This document shows positions 50,644-59,337 of a stretch of 64,000 bases of DNA, piece after piece. The DNA is from Caballeronia humi (GTDB lineage: Bacteria; Pseudomonadota; Gammaproteobacteria; Burkholderiales; Burkholderiaceae). Both the position numbers and the translations under genes were made by a program. The stretch's first letter is position 1; every line of letters begins with the position of its first letter. The stretch is from contig NZ_FCNW02000001.1 in the NCBI RefSeq assembly GCF_001544475.1, positions 248,001 to 312,000 on the forward strand, written 5' to 3'. The notes beneath the pieces are model-generated. The model was given only the letters and a program-made list of their open reading frames with translations, was not told the DNA's origin and did not search any database.

Positions 50644-50662
50644 GGTAAAATAGGATTTTACC
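50644..50662. promoter_or_regulatory. palindromic divergent -10 region, purM/hda
   Basis: A perfect inverted repeat, GGTAAAAT-AGG-ATTTTACC. Each arm contains TAAAAT, a common -10 form in this genome, so the two strands could be served by overlapping promoters. It lies 21 bases from the purM start. Confidence 0.5.
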
Positions 50663-50826
50663 CGATGACAGCCGTCCGGCTCGAATTCACGCGTTCCGCG
50701 CCGCGTCGCCCGCATCTTTTCAAGACCGGGCAAAACAAGCGGAATGCCCTGCGCCCGGCGCGAACCGTACCGCGGCACCAACCGCACCATGCTTTTCAAG
50801 ATACGCCCCGACGGAACCGACTGCCC

Positions 50827-51645
50827 GTGCAACGCCAACTGACGCTCGATCTCGGCACGCCGCCGCCTGCCACCTTCGATAATTTTTTCGCCGCCAGCAA
50901 TCACGAACTCGTGACGCGGCTGCGCGAACTGGAAGGCGCGCTCGCGGCCGGGCCGGTCGCCGATCGCACGTTCTATATCTGGGGCGAGCCGGGCAGCGGG
51001 CGGAGCCACCTGCTGCAGGCGCTCGTCCACGAATCGACGGGCCGCGCGAAGTTTTTGAGCCCGCAAAGCGCCCTGACGGCGTTCGGTTTCGACCCGCGCG
51101 TGACGCTCTACGCAATCGACGACTGCGACGGCCTCTCCGGCGCGCAGCAGATCGCGCTGTTCAATCTCTTCAACGAGGTGCGCGCGTATCCGGCGAGCGC
51201 GCTCGTCGCGACCGGCAGCGCGCCGCCGATGGGCCTCGAAGTGCGCGAGGACCTCCGCACGCGGCTCGGCTGGGGCCTCGTGTTTCACCTCGCACCGCTC
51301 ACCGACGAAGGCAAGGCGACGGTGTTGAAACACGCGGCGCGTGAACGCGGCATCGCTCTCGCCGACGATCTACCCGCCTACCTGCTGACACATTTTCGCC
51401 GCGACATGCCGAGCCTGATGGCGCTTCTCGACGAACTCGACCGCTTTTCGCTCGAACAGAAGCGCGCGGTCACGCTGACGTTGCTGCGCACGATGACGAA
51501 GTCGGCGGAAGGTCGCGCGATCGACGACAAAGCGGACGACAAACCGCCGCCGCCCGCCGACCTCCTCGGTGACCCGCTTAGCATCGAATCCGTGTCGATT
51601 TCGCCGGAAAGCGGCTCGCCCCGCGCTTCAACCCGCTTCAAGTAA
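50827..51645 (+). CDS. hda: DnaA regulatory inactivator Hda
   Basis: A 272-residue DnaA-like AAA+ protein that, with the sliding clamp, drives hydrolysis of ATP on DnaA after initiation. The clamp-binding N-terminal QLTLDL (residues 4-9) is intact, and WGEPGSGRSHLLQA is the P-loop (Arg in place of Lys, usual for Hda). The GTG start at 50827 places the clamp motif at the very N-terminus as in family members. An in-frame ATG at 50665 would add 54 Arg/His-rich residues and bury the motif. A 60-residue C-terminal tail beyond the AAA+ fold is Pro/Asp-rich. Confidence 0.88.
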   Translation: MQRQLTLDLGTPPPATFDNFFAASNHELVTRLRELEGALAAGPVADRTFYIWGEPGSGRSHLLQALVHESTGRAKFLSPQSALTAFGFDPRVTLYAIDDCDGLSGAQQIALFNLFNEVRAYPASALVATGSAPPMGLEVREDLRTRLGWGLVFHLAPLTDEGKATVLKHAARERGIALADDLPAYLLTHFRRDMPSLMALLDELDRFSLEQKRAVTLTLLRTMTKSAEGRAIDDKADDKPPPPADLLGDPLSIESVSISPESGSPRASTRFK

Positions 51646-51656
51646 AATGCGCTCCC

Positions 51657-52340
51657 ATGAACCTCGCCCTTTTTGATCTCGATCACACGCTCATCCCGAC
51701 CGACAGCGACCACGAATGGGGTCGCTTCATGGTGAAGCTCGGCATCGTCGACGCGGACAAGTTCGCGCGCCAGAACGACGCCTTCTACGCCGACTACAAA
51801 GCGGGCGTGCTCGACATCGACGCCTACCTGCACGCGATGCTCGCGCCGCTCTCGAAGTACTCGCGCGAACAACTCGCCGACTGGCACGCGCAATTCATGC
51901 GCGAGGTGATCAATCCGCGCATCGTGCCGGCCGCCGTCACGCTCGTGCGGGAACATCAGGACGAAGGCGACCTATGCTGCCTCGTCACAGCCACCAACGC
52001 TTTCATCACCGCGCCGATTGCCGAAGCGTTCGGCATCGAAACGTTGATCGCGTGTGAAGTCGAAACCGTCGGCAACCATCCGGAAGGCGCGTTCACCGGC
52101 CGTCCGACGGGCACGCCGAGCTATCGCGAGGGCAAGATCGTACGCGTCGAGGCGTGGCTCGCGTCGATGGGCAAGCAGCTTTCCGATTTCCGGCACAGCT
52201 ATTTCTACAGCGACTCCCACAACGACATCCCGCTGCTGGAAAAAGTCACCGACCCGATCGCGACCAATCCCGACGACACCCTGCGCGCCCACGCGCAAGC
52301 CAAAGGCTGGCGCATCCTGGACCTCTTCAATACACAGTGA
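51657..52340 (+). CDS. HAD-IB family phosphatase (SerB/CicA-like)
   Basis: 227 residues. HAD motif I LFDLDHTLI (nucleophile Asp7, Asp9), motif II Thr in LVTATNAF, and motif IV YSDSHNDIPLL are present, with a helical cap between. Family members act on phosphoserine or other small phosphates, and a homologue (CicA) affects the Caulobacter cell cycle; the substrate here is unknown. A TAAAAT hexamer overlapping the hda stop ends eight bases before ATG and no ribosome site is seen. Its stop overlaps the pcnB GTG start. Confidence 0.92.
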   Translation: MNLALFDLDHTLIPTDSDHEWGRFMVKLGIVDADKFARQNDAFYADYKAGVLDIDAYLHAMLAPLSKYSREQLADWHAQFMREVINPRIVPAAVTLVREHQDEGDLCCLVTATNAFITAPIAEAFGIETLIACEVETVGNHPEGAFTGRPTGTPSYREGKIVRVEAWLASMGKQLSDFRHSYFYSDSHNDIPLLEKVTDPIATNPDDTLRAHAQAKGWRILDLFNTQ

Positions 52341-53965
52341 TTAAAAAACTCATCCGCAAGCTGTTCGGGCAGGATAGCGCCGATTCCTCCGATGGCGCTT
52401 CGGCCGACGCTGCATCGGCATCGACCGACGCCGAAGCCGACGCCTCAGGCGAAACCAAAGCCGCTGTGCGCAAAACCGCGCGCAAGAAGCCCGCCGCCCC
52501 GGCGCACCCGGTCAAGCGCGACCCGAACGTGCCGGTCATCCTGTCATCGGATATTCACGGCATCGATCCCACGCTCATCTCGAAGAACGCGATCCGCGTG
52601 ACCGACGGCCTGCAGGAGGCCGGGCACCGCGCGTTCATCGTCGGCGGCGCGGTGCGTGATTTGCTGCTCGGCGTCGCGCCGAAGGATTTCGACGTTGCCA
52701 CCGACGCCACGCCCGATCAGGTGCAAAAGCTCTTCCGGCGCGCACGCATCATCGGGCGGCGCTTTCAGATCGTGCACGTGCAGTTCGGGCAGGACATCAT
52801 CGAGACGTCGACGTTCCGCGCGCTCGTCGACGTGCCCGTTGACGCGCCGCCCGCCGAGCCGCCGCGGCGCCTGAAGCGCGGCGAACTGGATGCGCGCACG
52901 CACGCCGTCGATGCGAGCGGCCGCGTGCTGCGCGACAACGTCTGGGGCGAGCAGCACGAAGACGCCACGCGTCGCGATTTCACGATCAACGCGATGTACT
53001 ACGATCCGGCGACGCAAACCGTGCTGGACTATCACGACGGCATGGCCGATATCCGCGCGCGCCTGCTGCGCATGATCGGCGACCCGGCGACGCGTTATCG
53101 CGAAGACCCGGTGCGGATGCTGCGCGTCGTGCGTTTCGCGGCGAAGCTCGGCTTCGAGATCGAAGAGGCAACGCGCGCGCCGATCAAGGAACTCGCCGAC
53201 CTGATGAACAACGTGCCGGCCGCGCGTCTCTTCGATGAAATGCTGAAGCTGCTGCTTTCCGGCCATGCGCTCGCGTGTCTCACACGGCTGCGTCAGGAAG
53301 GCCTGCATCACGGCGTGCTGCCTTTGCTCGATGTCGTGCTGGAACAGCCCCACGGCGAGAAGTTCGTGACGCTCGCGCTCACCAACACGGACGAACGCGT
53401 GCGCGCCGGCAAGCCCGTGTCGCCGGGCTTTCTCTTCGCGACGCTCCTGTGGCACGACATGCAGACGCGCTGGCAGCAGTTCACGGCGGCGGGCGATTAT
53501 CCGGTGCCCGCGCTGCACCGCGCGATGGACGACGTGCTCGACATGCAAACGGAGAAGCTCGCGATCCACAAGCGCTTCTCGTCGGACATGCGCGAGATCT
53601 GGGGCCTGCAGCATCGGCTCGAAAAACGCTCGGGCAGAAGCGCGTTGAAGCTGCTGGAACACCAAAGGTTTAGAGCGGGTTATGATTTCCTCCTGCTGCG
53701 CTGCGAATCGGGCGAGCTCGATGCTTCGGTTGGACAGTGGTGGACGGATTTCATCGACGGCGACGCCACCGCGCGCGAAACGCTACTCTCGCAAGGCGGC
53801 AAGGAACGCGCGCCGAAGAAGCGGCGCCGGCGCAGCAGCAATGCCAAGCGCAGGACGGGTGAGGGATCGGAAGGTGGCGAGATTCGTAGCGAAGGCTCGG
53901 GAAGCGAAACCCGCGAAACACGTGAAGTGCGTGAAGTACGCGATGCCGGCCCCCGCGACGAGTGA
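52337..53965 (+). CDS. pcnB: poly(A) polymerase PcnB
   Basis: A 542-residue nucleotidyltransferase that adds poly(A) tails to RNA and promotes decay. The catalytic FIVGGAVRDLLLG and DFDVATDATPDQV (DxD-type) motifs start near residue 95, and RRDFTINAMYYDP and REDPVRMLRVVRFAAKLG follow. The first 65 residues are an Asp/Ser/Ala- then Lys-rich extension. The last 50 are basic, then repeat-like and charged (ETREVREVRD), longer than in E. coli. The GTG start overlaps the HAD gene stop (GTGA), so the two are coupled. Confidence 0.94.
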   Translation: MIKKLIRKLFGQDSADSSDGASADAASASTDAEADASGETKAAVRKTARKKPAAPAHPVKRDPNVPVILSSDIHGIDPTLISKNAIRVTDGLQEAGHRAFIVGGAVRDLLLGVAPKDFDVATDATPDQVQKLFRRARIIGRRFQIVHVQFGQDIIETSTFRALVDVPVDAPPAEPPRRLKRGELDARTHAVDASGRVLRDNVWGEQHEDATRRDFTINAMYYDPATQTVLDYHDGMADIRARLLRMIGDPATRYREDPVRMLRVVRFAAKLGFEIEEATRAPIKELADLMNNVPAARLFDEMLKLLLSGHALACLTRLRQEGLHHGVLPLLDVVLEQPHGEKFVTLALTNTDERVRAGKPVSPGFLFATLLWHDMQTRWQQFTAAGDYPVPALHRAMDDVLDMQTEKLAIHKRFSSDMREIWGLQHRLEKRSGRSALKLLEHQRFRAGYDFLLLRCESGELDASVGQWWTDFIDGDATARETLLSQGGKERAPKKRRRRSSNAKRRTGEGSEGGEIRSEGSGSETRETREVREVRDAGPRDE

Positions 53966-54022
53966 CTCGATCGAATGCTTCAGTAATGAAAGCAGTTGAA
54001 CGACTGTCGTAGGACTTATGCC

Positions 54023-54583
54023 ATGACGGTAGCTTATCTGGGCCTCGGCGCGAATCTCGGTGATGCGCGTCAGACCCTGAAAGACGCAGTCGTGTGTCTT
54101 GCTCAGCAACGCACGATCACCGTGCTCGCGAAATCGAGCCTCTATCGCACCGCGCCGGTCGACGCCGGTGGCGACGACTATTTCAACTGCGTCGTGAAGA
54201 TCGAGACCTCGCTGCCCGCGCGGCAACTGCTGCGGCTCTGTCATACGGTCGAGGAGCACTTCGGGCGCGAGCGGCCGTATCGCAATGCGCCGCGCACGCT
54301 CGATCTCGACATCCTCCTCTACGGCGATTCCTCCATCGACGAAGCCGATCTCATCGTGCCGCATCCGCGTCTCACCGAGCGCGCGTTCGTGCTCGTGCCG
54401 CTCATCGAACTCGACGTCGAGCTTGTGATTCCGCTGCGCGGCCGCGCCGATGAATTCCTCGACGCCGTGAAGGATCAGCGCATCGAGAAGGTCGCGACCT
54501 GCCAGTGTCCGATGCTCGCGGCGCAACGCGCGACCTCCGACGCTTCATCCACCGCATCCAACAAACCCGACACCTGCCGATGA
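54023..54583 (+). CDS. folK: 2-amino-4-hydroxy-6-hydroxymethyldihydropteridine pyrophosphokinase
   Basis: A 186-residue folate-pathway kinase. It opens with the conserved YLGLGANLGD and has SLYRTAPV and the HPPK signature RNAPRTLDLDILLYGD, whose two Asp bind magnesium, then HPRLTERAFVL. The start at 54023 has AGGA eight bases upstream; a frame extension upstream is not needed. A 25-residue Ser/Thr-rich C-terminal tail is non-conserved. It overlaps the next gene by four bases and pcnB precedes it, as in E. coli pcnB-folK-panB. Confidence 0.95.
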   Translation: MTVAYLGLGANLGDARQTLKDAVVCLAQQRTITVLAKSSLYRTAPVDAGGDDYFNCVVKIETSLPARQLLRLCHTVEEHFGRERPYRNAPRTLDLDILLYGDSSIDEADLIVPHPRLTERAFVLVPLIELDVELVIPLRGRADEFLDAVKDQRIEKVATCQCPMLAAQRATSDASSTASNKPDTCR

Positions 54584-55263
54584 GCGCCGCTCCGCCCCTT
54601 ACTGTCACCGCGCCGCAGTTGCGCCCGCCGCATCGCTATATCGCGATCGAAGGTCCGATCGGCGTCGGCAAGACGACGCTCGCCACACTGCTTGCCGAAC
54701 GGTGGTCGATGCGCACACTGTTCGAGCGCCCACAGGACAATCCGTTTCTCGAGCGCTTTTATCGCGACACGACGCGCTATGCACTGCAAACGCAGCTGAA
54801 CTTTGCGCTCCAGCGTCTCACGCAGACGCGCGAAGTCGCCGAGGCGATGACGGGCCACGCGCCGCTCATCGCCGATTTCATCACGCAGAAGAGCGAGCTT
54901 TTCGCGCGCCTCACGCTGCCCGACGACGAGTTTCATCTCTATCGCGATATCGCGTCGCGAATCGATACGAGTGCGCCCGCGCCCGATCTCGTTGTGTATC
55001 TGCAGGCAAGCCCCGAGGTGCTGTTCGCGCGCATTCAGAAACGCGCGCTGCCGATGGAGCTGCAGATTCCGGACGCGTACCTGCGCGCGCTGTGCGACGC
55101 GTACAACGATTTCTTCTATCACTACGACGCGACGCCGCTCCTTACCGTCAACGCCGAGCATCTGAATCCGCTCGATTCGCCGGCGGATTTCGCGCTGCTC
55201 GTCGACCGGATCGAGTCGATGCGTGGGCGCAAGGAATTCTTTGTCAAAGGCACGTCGCTCTGA
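54580..55263 (+). CDS. deoxynucleoside kinase (dAK/dGK family)
   Basis: A 227-residue P-loop kinase: IEGPIGVGKTTLATLLAE (Walker A at 25-32), NPFLERFYRD, ERS-like DFITQKSELFARL, and the LID region ARIQKRALPMELQI. Members phosphorylate deoxyadenosine/deoxyguanosine for nucleotide salvage. In betaproteobacteria it commonly sits between folK and panB. The ATG overlaps the folK stop (ATGA). The substrate is not certain from sequence. Confidence 0.9.
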   Translation: MSAAPPLTVTAPQLRPPHRYIAIEGPIGVGKTTLATLLAERWSMRTLFERPQDNPFLERFYRDTTRYALQTQLNFALQRLTQTREVAEAMTGHAPLIADFITQKSELFARLTLPDDEFHLYRDIASRIDTSAPAPDLVVYLQASPEVLFARIQKRALPMELQIPDAYLRALCDAYNDFFYHYDATPLLTVNAEHLNPLDSPADFALLVDRIESMRGRKEFFVKGTSL

Positions 55264-55317
55264 GCTTTCAGGCTTTTCAGGCTTCGGCGCTGACTCACTC
55301 TATCTCTCGGAAAGATC

Positions 55318-56133
55318 ATGGCGTACTTGCAGGAAACCGGCCGCAACGCGATCACCGTCCCCAAGCTCCAGACGATGCGCGAAGCAGGCGAGCGGATCGC
55401 GATGCTGACGTGCTACGACTCGAGCTTTTCGGCGCTGCTCGACCGCGCGGGCGTCGACGTGATGCTGATCGGCGATTCGCTCGGCAACGTGTTGCAAGGA
55501 CACAGCACGACGCTGCCCGTCACGCTCGCCGACATCGCGTATCACACGGCGTCGGTGGCGCGCGGCAATAGGGGCGCGCTGATCGTCGCGGACATGCCGT
55601 TCGGCACGATCGGCTCGCGCGACGAGGCGTACGCGAACGCGGTCACGCTGATGCGCGCGGGCGCGCAGATGGTGAAGATGGAAGGCGGCGAATGGCTCGC
55701 GGATACGGTGCGCTTTCTCGTCGAGCGGTCGATTCCGGTGTGCGGGCACGTCGGGCTGACGCCGCAGTCGGTGCACGCGTTCGGCGGCTTCAAGGTGCAG
55801 GGCAAGACCGACGCGGCCGCCGCGCAGATGCGCCGCGACGCCATCGCGCTACAGGAAGCCGGTGCGCAATTGCTCGTGATCGAAGCGGTGCCGACGCTGC
55901 TCGCTCGCGAAGTGACCGAGCAGGTCGCAATTCCGACGATCGGCATCGGCGCGGGGATCGATTGTTCGGGGCAGGTGCTGGTACTGCACGACATGCTCGG
56001 AATTTTCCCCGGCAAGCGGCCGCGCTTCGTGAAGGATTTCATGACCGGACAGCCGTCGATTTTCGCGGCTGTCGAGGCGTATGTGCGGGCTGTCAAGGAA
56101 GGAACTTTTCCTGGGCCCGAGCATACGTTTTGA
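55318..56133 (+). CDS. panB: 3-methyl-2-oxobutanoate hydroxymethyltransferase
   Basis: A 271-residue TIM-barrel enzyme that starts pantothenate synthesis. It has [50 protein letters not shown] (metal and substrate residues), [25 protein letters not shown] with the catalytic Glu, and HDMLGIF. Length is standard. CGGAAAG precedes ATG. It converges with pabBC, with only four bases between the stops and no terminator visible. Confidence 0.97.
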   Translation: MAYLQETGRNAITVPKLQTMREAGERIAMLTCYDSSFSALLDRAGVDVMLIGDSLGNVLQGHSTTLPVTLADIAYHTASVARGNRGALIVADMPFGTIGSRDEAYANAVTLMRAGAQMVKMEGGEWLADTVRFLVERSIPVCGHVGLTPQSVHAFGGFKVQGKTDAAAAQMRRDAIALQEAGAQLLVIEAVPTLLAREVTEQVAIPTIGIGAGIDCSGQVLVLHDMLGIFPGKRPRFVKDFMTGQPSIFAAVEAYVRAVKEGTFPGPEHTF

Positions 56134-56137
56134 GGTT

Positions 56138-57910
56138 TTAGCGTCTCAAGCGCGCCTTGATCGCGCCGCGCAGGGCGTTGCTCAACATCACCGCTTCGGC
56201 GCTTTCCAGTTCTTCGCGTGTGATCGTGCGTTCCGCCGCGCTCAATTCATCGAGCAACACGGCGCGCATCACGCCCGGCAGAACGCCCGCGTCGATCGGC
56301 GGCGTCCACCAGCGGTTGTCGAGCTTCACGAAAACCGTCGACCGGCCGCCTTCCGTCAACTCTCCCCGTTCGTTGAAAAACAGCATGTCGAACGCGCCTT
56401 GCGATTCGGCTTCCTTCCACGCGCGATCGTAGTCGGCGCGGCGCGTCGTCTTGTGGCGCAAGAGCGAATCGCTCGATGCCTGCGGCGCGAAACCGTGCTC
56501 GGACGCGAGAAGAACGTCGACGGTTTCGGTGTTCAGCGGCGCTAGCGGCGCGTGCGTCAGCGTGATTTTGCCGCCCTTGTCGAGCGCGATTCGCAGACGA
56601 TACGGCGTTCCTTCGTCGAACGTTCGGCAACATTGGTCGATCCGCGTTTTCAGTTCTTCGCGATTGAACCTGAAACCGAGATATAGCGCGCTTTGTTCGA
56701 GCCGTGCGAGATGCCGATCGATATGCCGCATCCCGTCTTCGCGCGTGGCATAGGCCGTTTCGAACAGTTCCAGGCCCGGATCGGCGCCCGTCAGAAACGA
56801 CGCCTTCAACCGACACTCCGCATATTCATCAGCGGCGACACTATCGAGCACGATGCCCGCGCCGACGCCCATCGTGCCCCGCCCTTCGCGGACCACGAGC
56901 GTGCGAATCGCCACCGACATACAGAAGTCCCCGCCGCGATCCAGCCAGCCGATCGCGCCGGTGTACAGCCCGCGCGGCGTACTTTCGATGGCGTCGATCA
57001 ACTGCATCGTCCTGTATTTCGGCGCGCCGGTGATCGAGCCGCACGGAAAGAGCGCGCGCACGACGTCCGCGAACGTGGTGCCCGCGCGCACGCGCGCCTC
57101 GATCGTCGACGTCATCTGCCATACCGACGCATACGGCTCGATCGAAAAAAGCGCGGGAACGTGCACGGACCCGGTGGCCGCCACGCGCGACATGTCGTTG
57201 CGCAACAAGTCGACAATCATCACGTTTTCGGCGCGATTCTTGGGGTCGTCGTGGAGCGCTTGCGGATCGGTTTCGCGCGGTGCGGTGCCTTTCATCGGCC
57301 GGGCGCGCAGCAAGTCGCCGCTTTTCTCGATGAACAACTCCGGCGAACACGACACCACCGCGCCGCCCTCCGGCAACGCGATCAGCGCGCCGTAGCGCAC
57401 CGGCTGCCTTTCCCGCAAGCGCCGATACAGCGCGAGCGGCGTGCCGAACACATCGAACGTCAGCCGATAGGTGTAATTGACCTGATACGAATCGCCCGCG
57501 CGCAACGCTTCGTGCACGGCGGCGATCGCCGCGTCGAACTCGTCGCGCGTGACGCTCGCCTCGATTCCCGCGACACCCGCCGCCGCGCCGTCATCGCGCG
57601 AGGTGAGCCACGCATCGGCTTCGCCGCGCGAAAGATGCGCGCATTCGCGGAACAACAAAAAGCGCAGCGCGGCATTGCCGGGCTGCGCCAACTGAAGATT
57701 GCGTCCGAACTCGTAATCCGCGACGACGACCGCATGCAGACCGTCGCGCAAATCGCCTTCGACCTCCGCACACACGGCATCGAGCACCGCGCCGTCCGTG
57801 GCGGACCGCTCGTGCGCGAACCCAGTGTAAAGACGACTCGACCGCCTTTCGGCGGTCGAGTCGCAATCGTCGAGCAGCGCGTAAGCCGCGCCGCGCAGAT
57901 CGGCCGTCAT
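56138..57910 (-). CDS. pabB: fused aminodeoxychorismate synthase component I / 4-amino-4-deoxychorismate lyase
   Basis: A 590-residue natural fusion. The N-terminal part (to about 375) is PabB: YQVNYTYRL, CSPELFIEK, ARPMKGTAPR, KNRAENVMIVDLLRND and PCGSITGAPKYRTMQLI. The C-terminal part (about 385-590) is a PabC-like fold-type IV PLP enzyme: LFETAYATREDG, RHIDRHLARLEQSA, HKTTRRADYDRA (PLP lysine) and NERGELTEGGRSTVFV. Together they make p-aminobenzoate from chorismate for folate. The ATG at 57910 follows the dnaJ stop by seven bases; a TTG at 57925 overlapping dnaJ is an alternative. It is last of the heat-shock cluster. Confidence 0.93.
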   Translation of the reverse strand: MTADLRGAAYALLDDCDSTAERRSSRLYTGFAHERSATDGAVLDAVCAEVEGDLRDGLHAVVVADYEFGRNLQLAQPGNAALRFLLFRECAHLSRGEADAWLTSRDDGAAAGVAGIEASVTRDEFDAAIAAVHEALRAGDSYQVNYTYRLTFDVFGTPLALYRRLRERQPVRYGALIALPEGGAVVSCSPELFIEKSGDLLRARPMKGTAPRETDPQALHDDPKNRAENVMIVDLLRNDMSRVAATGSVHVPALFSIEPYASVWQMTSTIEARVRAGTTFADVVRALFPCGSITGAPKYRTMQLIDAIESTPRGLYTGAIGWLDRGGDFCMSVAIRTLVVREGRGTMGVGAGIVLDSVAADEYAECRLKASFLTGADPGLELFETAYATREDGMRHIDRHLARLEQSALYLGFRFNREELKTRIDQCCRTFDEGTPYRLRIALDKGGKITLTHAPLAPLNTETVDVLLASEHGFAPQASSDSLLRHKTTRRADYDRAWKEAESQGAFDMLFFNERGELTEGGRSTVFVKLDNRWWTPPIDAGVLPGVMRAVLLDELSAAERTITREELESAEAVMLSNALRGAIKARLRR

Positions 57911-57917
57911 TGCATCG

Positions 57918-59054
57918 TCAATCAAAAAAACTCTTTACGCGATCGAACCAGCTTTTGCTCTGCGGACTATGCCGCGCGCCGCCCTCGGTCAGCGACTTCT
58001 CGAACTGCTTGAGCAGGTCGCGCTGCTGATCGGTGAGCTTGACCGGCGTCTCGACCTGCACGTGCACGTACAAATCGCCCGCGATGCTGGAGCGCAAACC
58101 CTTGATGCCCTTGCCGCGCAGACGGAACGTCTTGCCCGACTGCGTGCCTTCCGGCACCGTGAAGCTCGCGCGGCCGGCAAGCGTCGGCACTTCAATTTCG
58201 CCGCCGATCGCCGCCGTAGTGAACGGAATCGGCATCTGGCAATGAAGATCGTCGCCATCACGCTCGAACACCGCGTGCTGCTTGATATGAATCTCGACGT
58301 ACAGATCGCCGCTCGGCCCGCCGTTGATGCCCGGCTCGCCGTTGCCGGCGGAACGAATGCGCATGCCGTCGTCGATGCCGGCCGGAATCTTCACTTCCAG
58401 CGTCTTCGTTTCCTTCACCTTGCCCGCGCCGTGGCAATGCGCGCACGGCTCGGGGATATGGCTGCCCGTGCCGTGGCACTTCGGACACGTCTGCTGGATG
58501 CTGAAAAAGCCCTGCGACATGCGCACCGTGCCCTGCCCGTGACACGTCGGACAGGTTTCCGGCTTTGTACCGGGCTTCGCGCCCGAGCCTTTGCAGATGT
58601 CGCAATTGACCCAGCTCGGCACGCGAATCTGCGTGTCGTAGCCGTGCGCGGCCTGCTCCAGCGTGATTTCCATGCTGTAGCGCAGATCGGCGCCGCGATA
58701 AACCTGCGGACCCGCACGGCCGCGCGCGCCGGCGCCGCCGGCTTGCTGGCCGAAGATGTCGCCGAAGATGTCGCCGAAGGCATCGGCGAATCCGCCGAAA
58801 CCCTGCGCGCCCGCGCCGGCCATGTTCGGATCGACGCCCGCATGACCGTATTGATCGTACGCCGCCCGCTTTTGCGAATCCGACAGCATTTCATAGGCTT
58901 CCTTGCCTTCCTTGAAATGGTCTTCCGCGTTCTTGCTGTCCGGATTGCGGTCGGGGTGGTACTTCATCGCAAGCTTGCGATAAGCCTTCTTGATCTCGTC
59001 GTCGCTCGCATTCTTCGCGACGCCCAGAACCTCGTAGTAATCCCGTTTCGCCAT
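57918..59054 (-). CDS. dnaJ: chaperone protein DnaJ
   Basis: A 378-residue Hsp40. The J domain has HPD at 33-35. A Gly/Phe-rich region (about 75-120) precedes a zinc domain with four CxxCxG repeats ([32 protein letters not shown]), then the substrate-binding barrels and C-terminal dimerisation segment. Length is as in E. coli (376). It stimulates DnaK ATPase. 283 bases with a stable hairpin separate it from dnaK. Confidence 0.97.
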   Translation of the reverse strand: MAKRDYYEVLGVAKNASDDEIKKAYRKLAMKYHPDRNPDSKNAEDHFKEGKEAYEMLSDSQKRAAYDQYGHAGVDPNMAGAGAQGFGGFADAFGDIFGDIFGQQAGGAGARGRAGPQVYRGADLRYSMEITLEQAAHGYDTQIRVPSWVNCDICKGSGAKPGTKPETCPTCHGQGTVRMSQGFFSIQQTCPKCHGTGSHIPEPCAHCHGAGKVKETKTLEVKIPAGIDDGMRIRSAGNGEPGINGGPSGDLYVEIHIKQHAVFERDGDDLHCQMPIPFTTAAIGGEIEVPTLAGRASFTVPEGTQSGKTFRLRGKGIKGLRSSIAGDLYVHVQVETPVKLTDQQRDLLKQFEKSLTEGGARHSPQSKSWFDRVKSFFD

Positions 59055-59266
59055 ATCGGTTCGATGCCGCCGCGCGTGCCGCGCACCGGCTCCCTCTCGG
59101 ATGCTTCGGGTCTCGCGACCCGTGTGTGCCCTTCGACGCCCCGCTTCTCAATCAGCTTCTCAGCCGACTTTTCAACCACGAAGCCAAGCGCCCTCTAAAA
59201 AAACAACGTGCCCGGGGAGCCATCAGGCTCGCCAGGCGCGTCTTCAAACCTGCTTCGTCTCGATCG

Positions 59267-59298
59267 GCTGGTTTCGTGTGAAATCACGCGAAACCAGC
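59267..59298 (-). other. stable hairpin between dnaK and dnaJ
   Basis: GCTGGTTTCG (59267-59276) pairs with CGAAACCAGC (59289-59298), extended inward by one T-G and three Watson-Crick pairs to an AAAT loop: 14 pairs in all. On the dnaK strand no T-run follows, so it may act as a processing site or mRNA 3'-end stabiliser rather than a terminator, letting dnaK be made in excess of dnaJ. Confidence 0.6.
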
Positions 59299-59337
59299 TC
59301 CGGCCGTGGCGATGAATTGCTAATGCGGATCAACGAC

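Noticed and set aside
53880..53960. Short tandem repeat near the end of pcnB as a possible CRISPR or REP element
   Set aside because: Units are short, in frame, and encode the charged tail of PcnB; no spacers and no palindromes.
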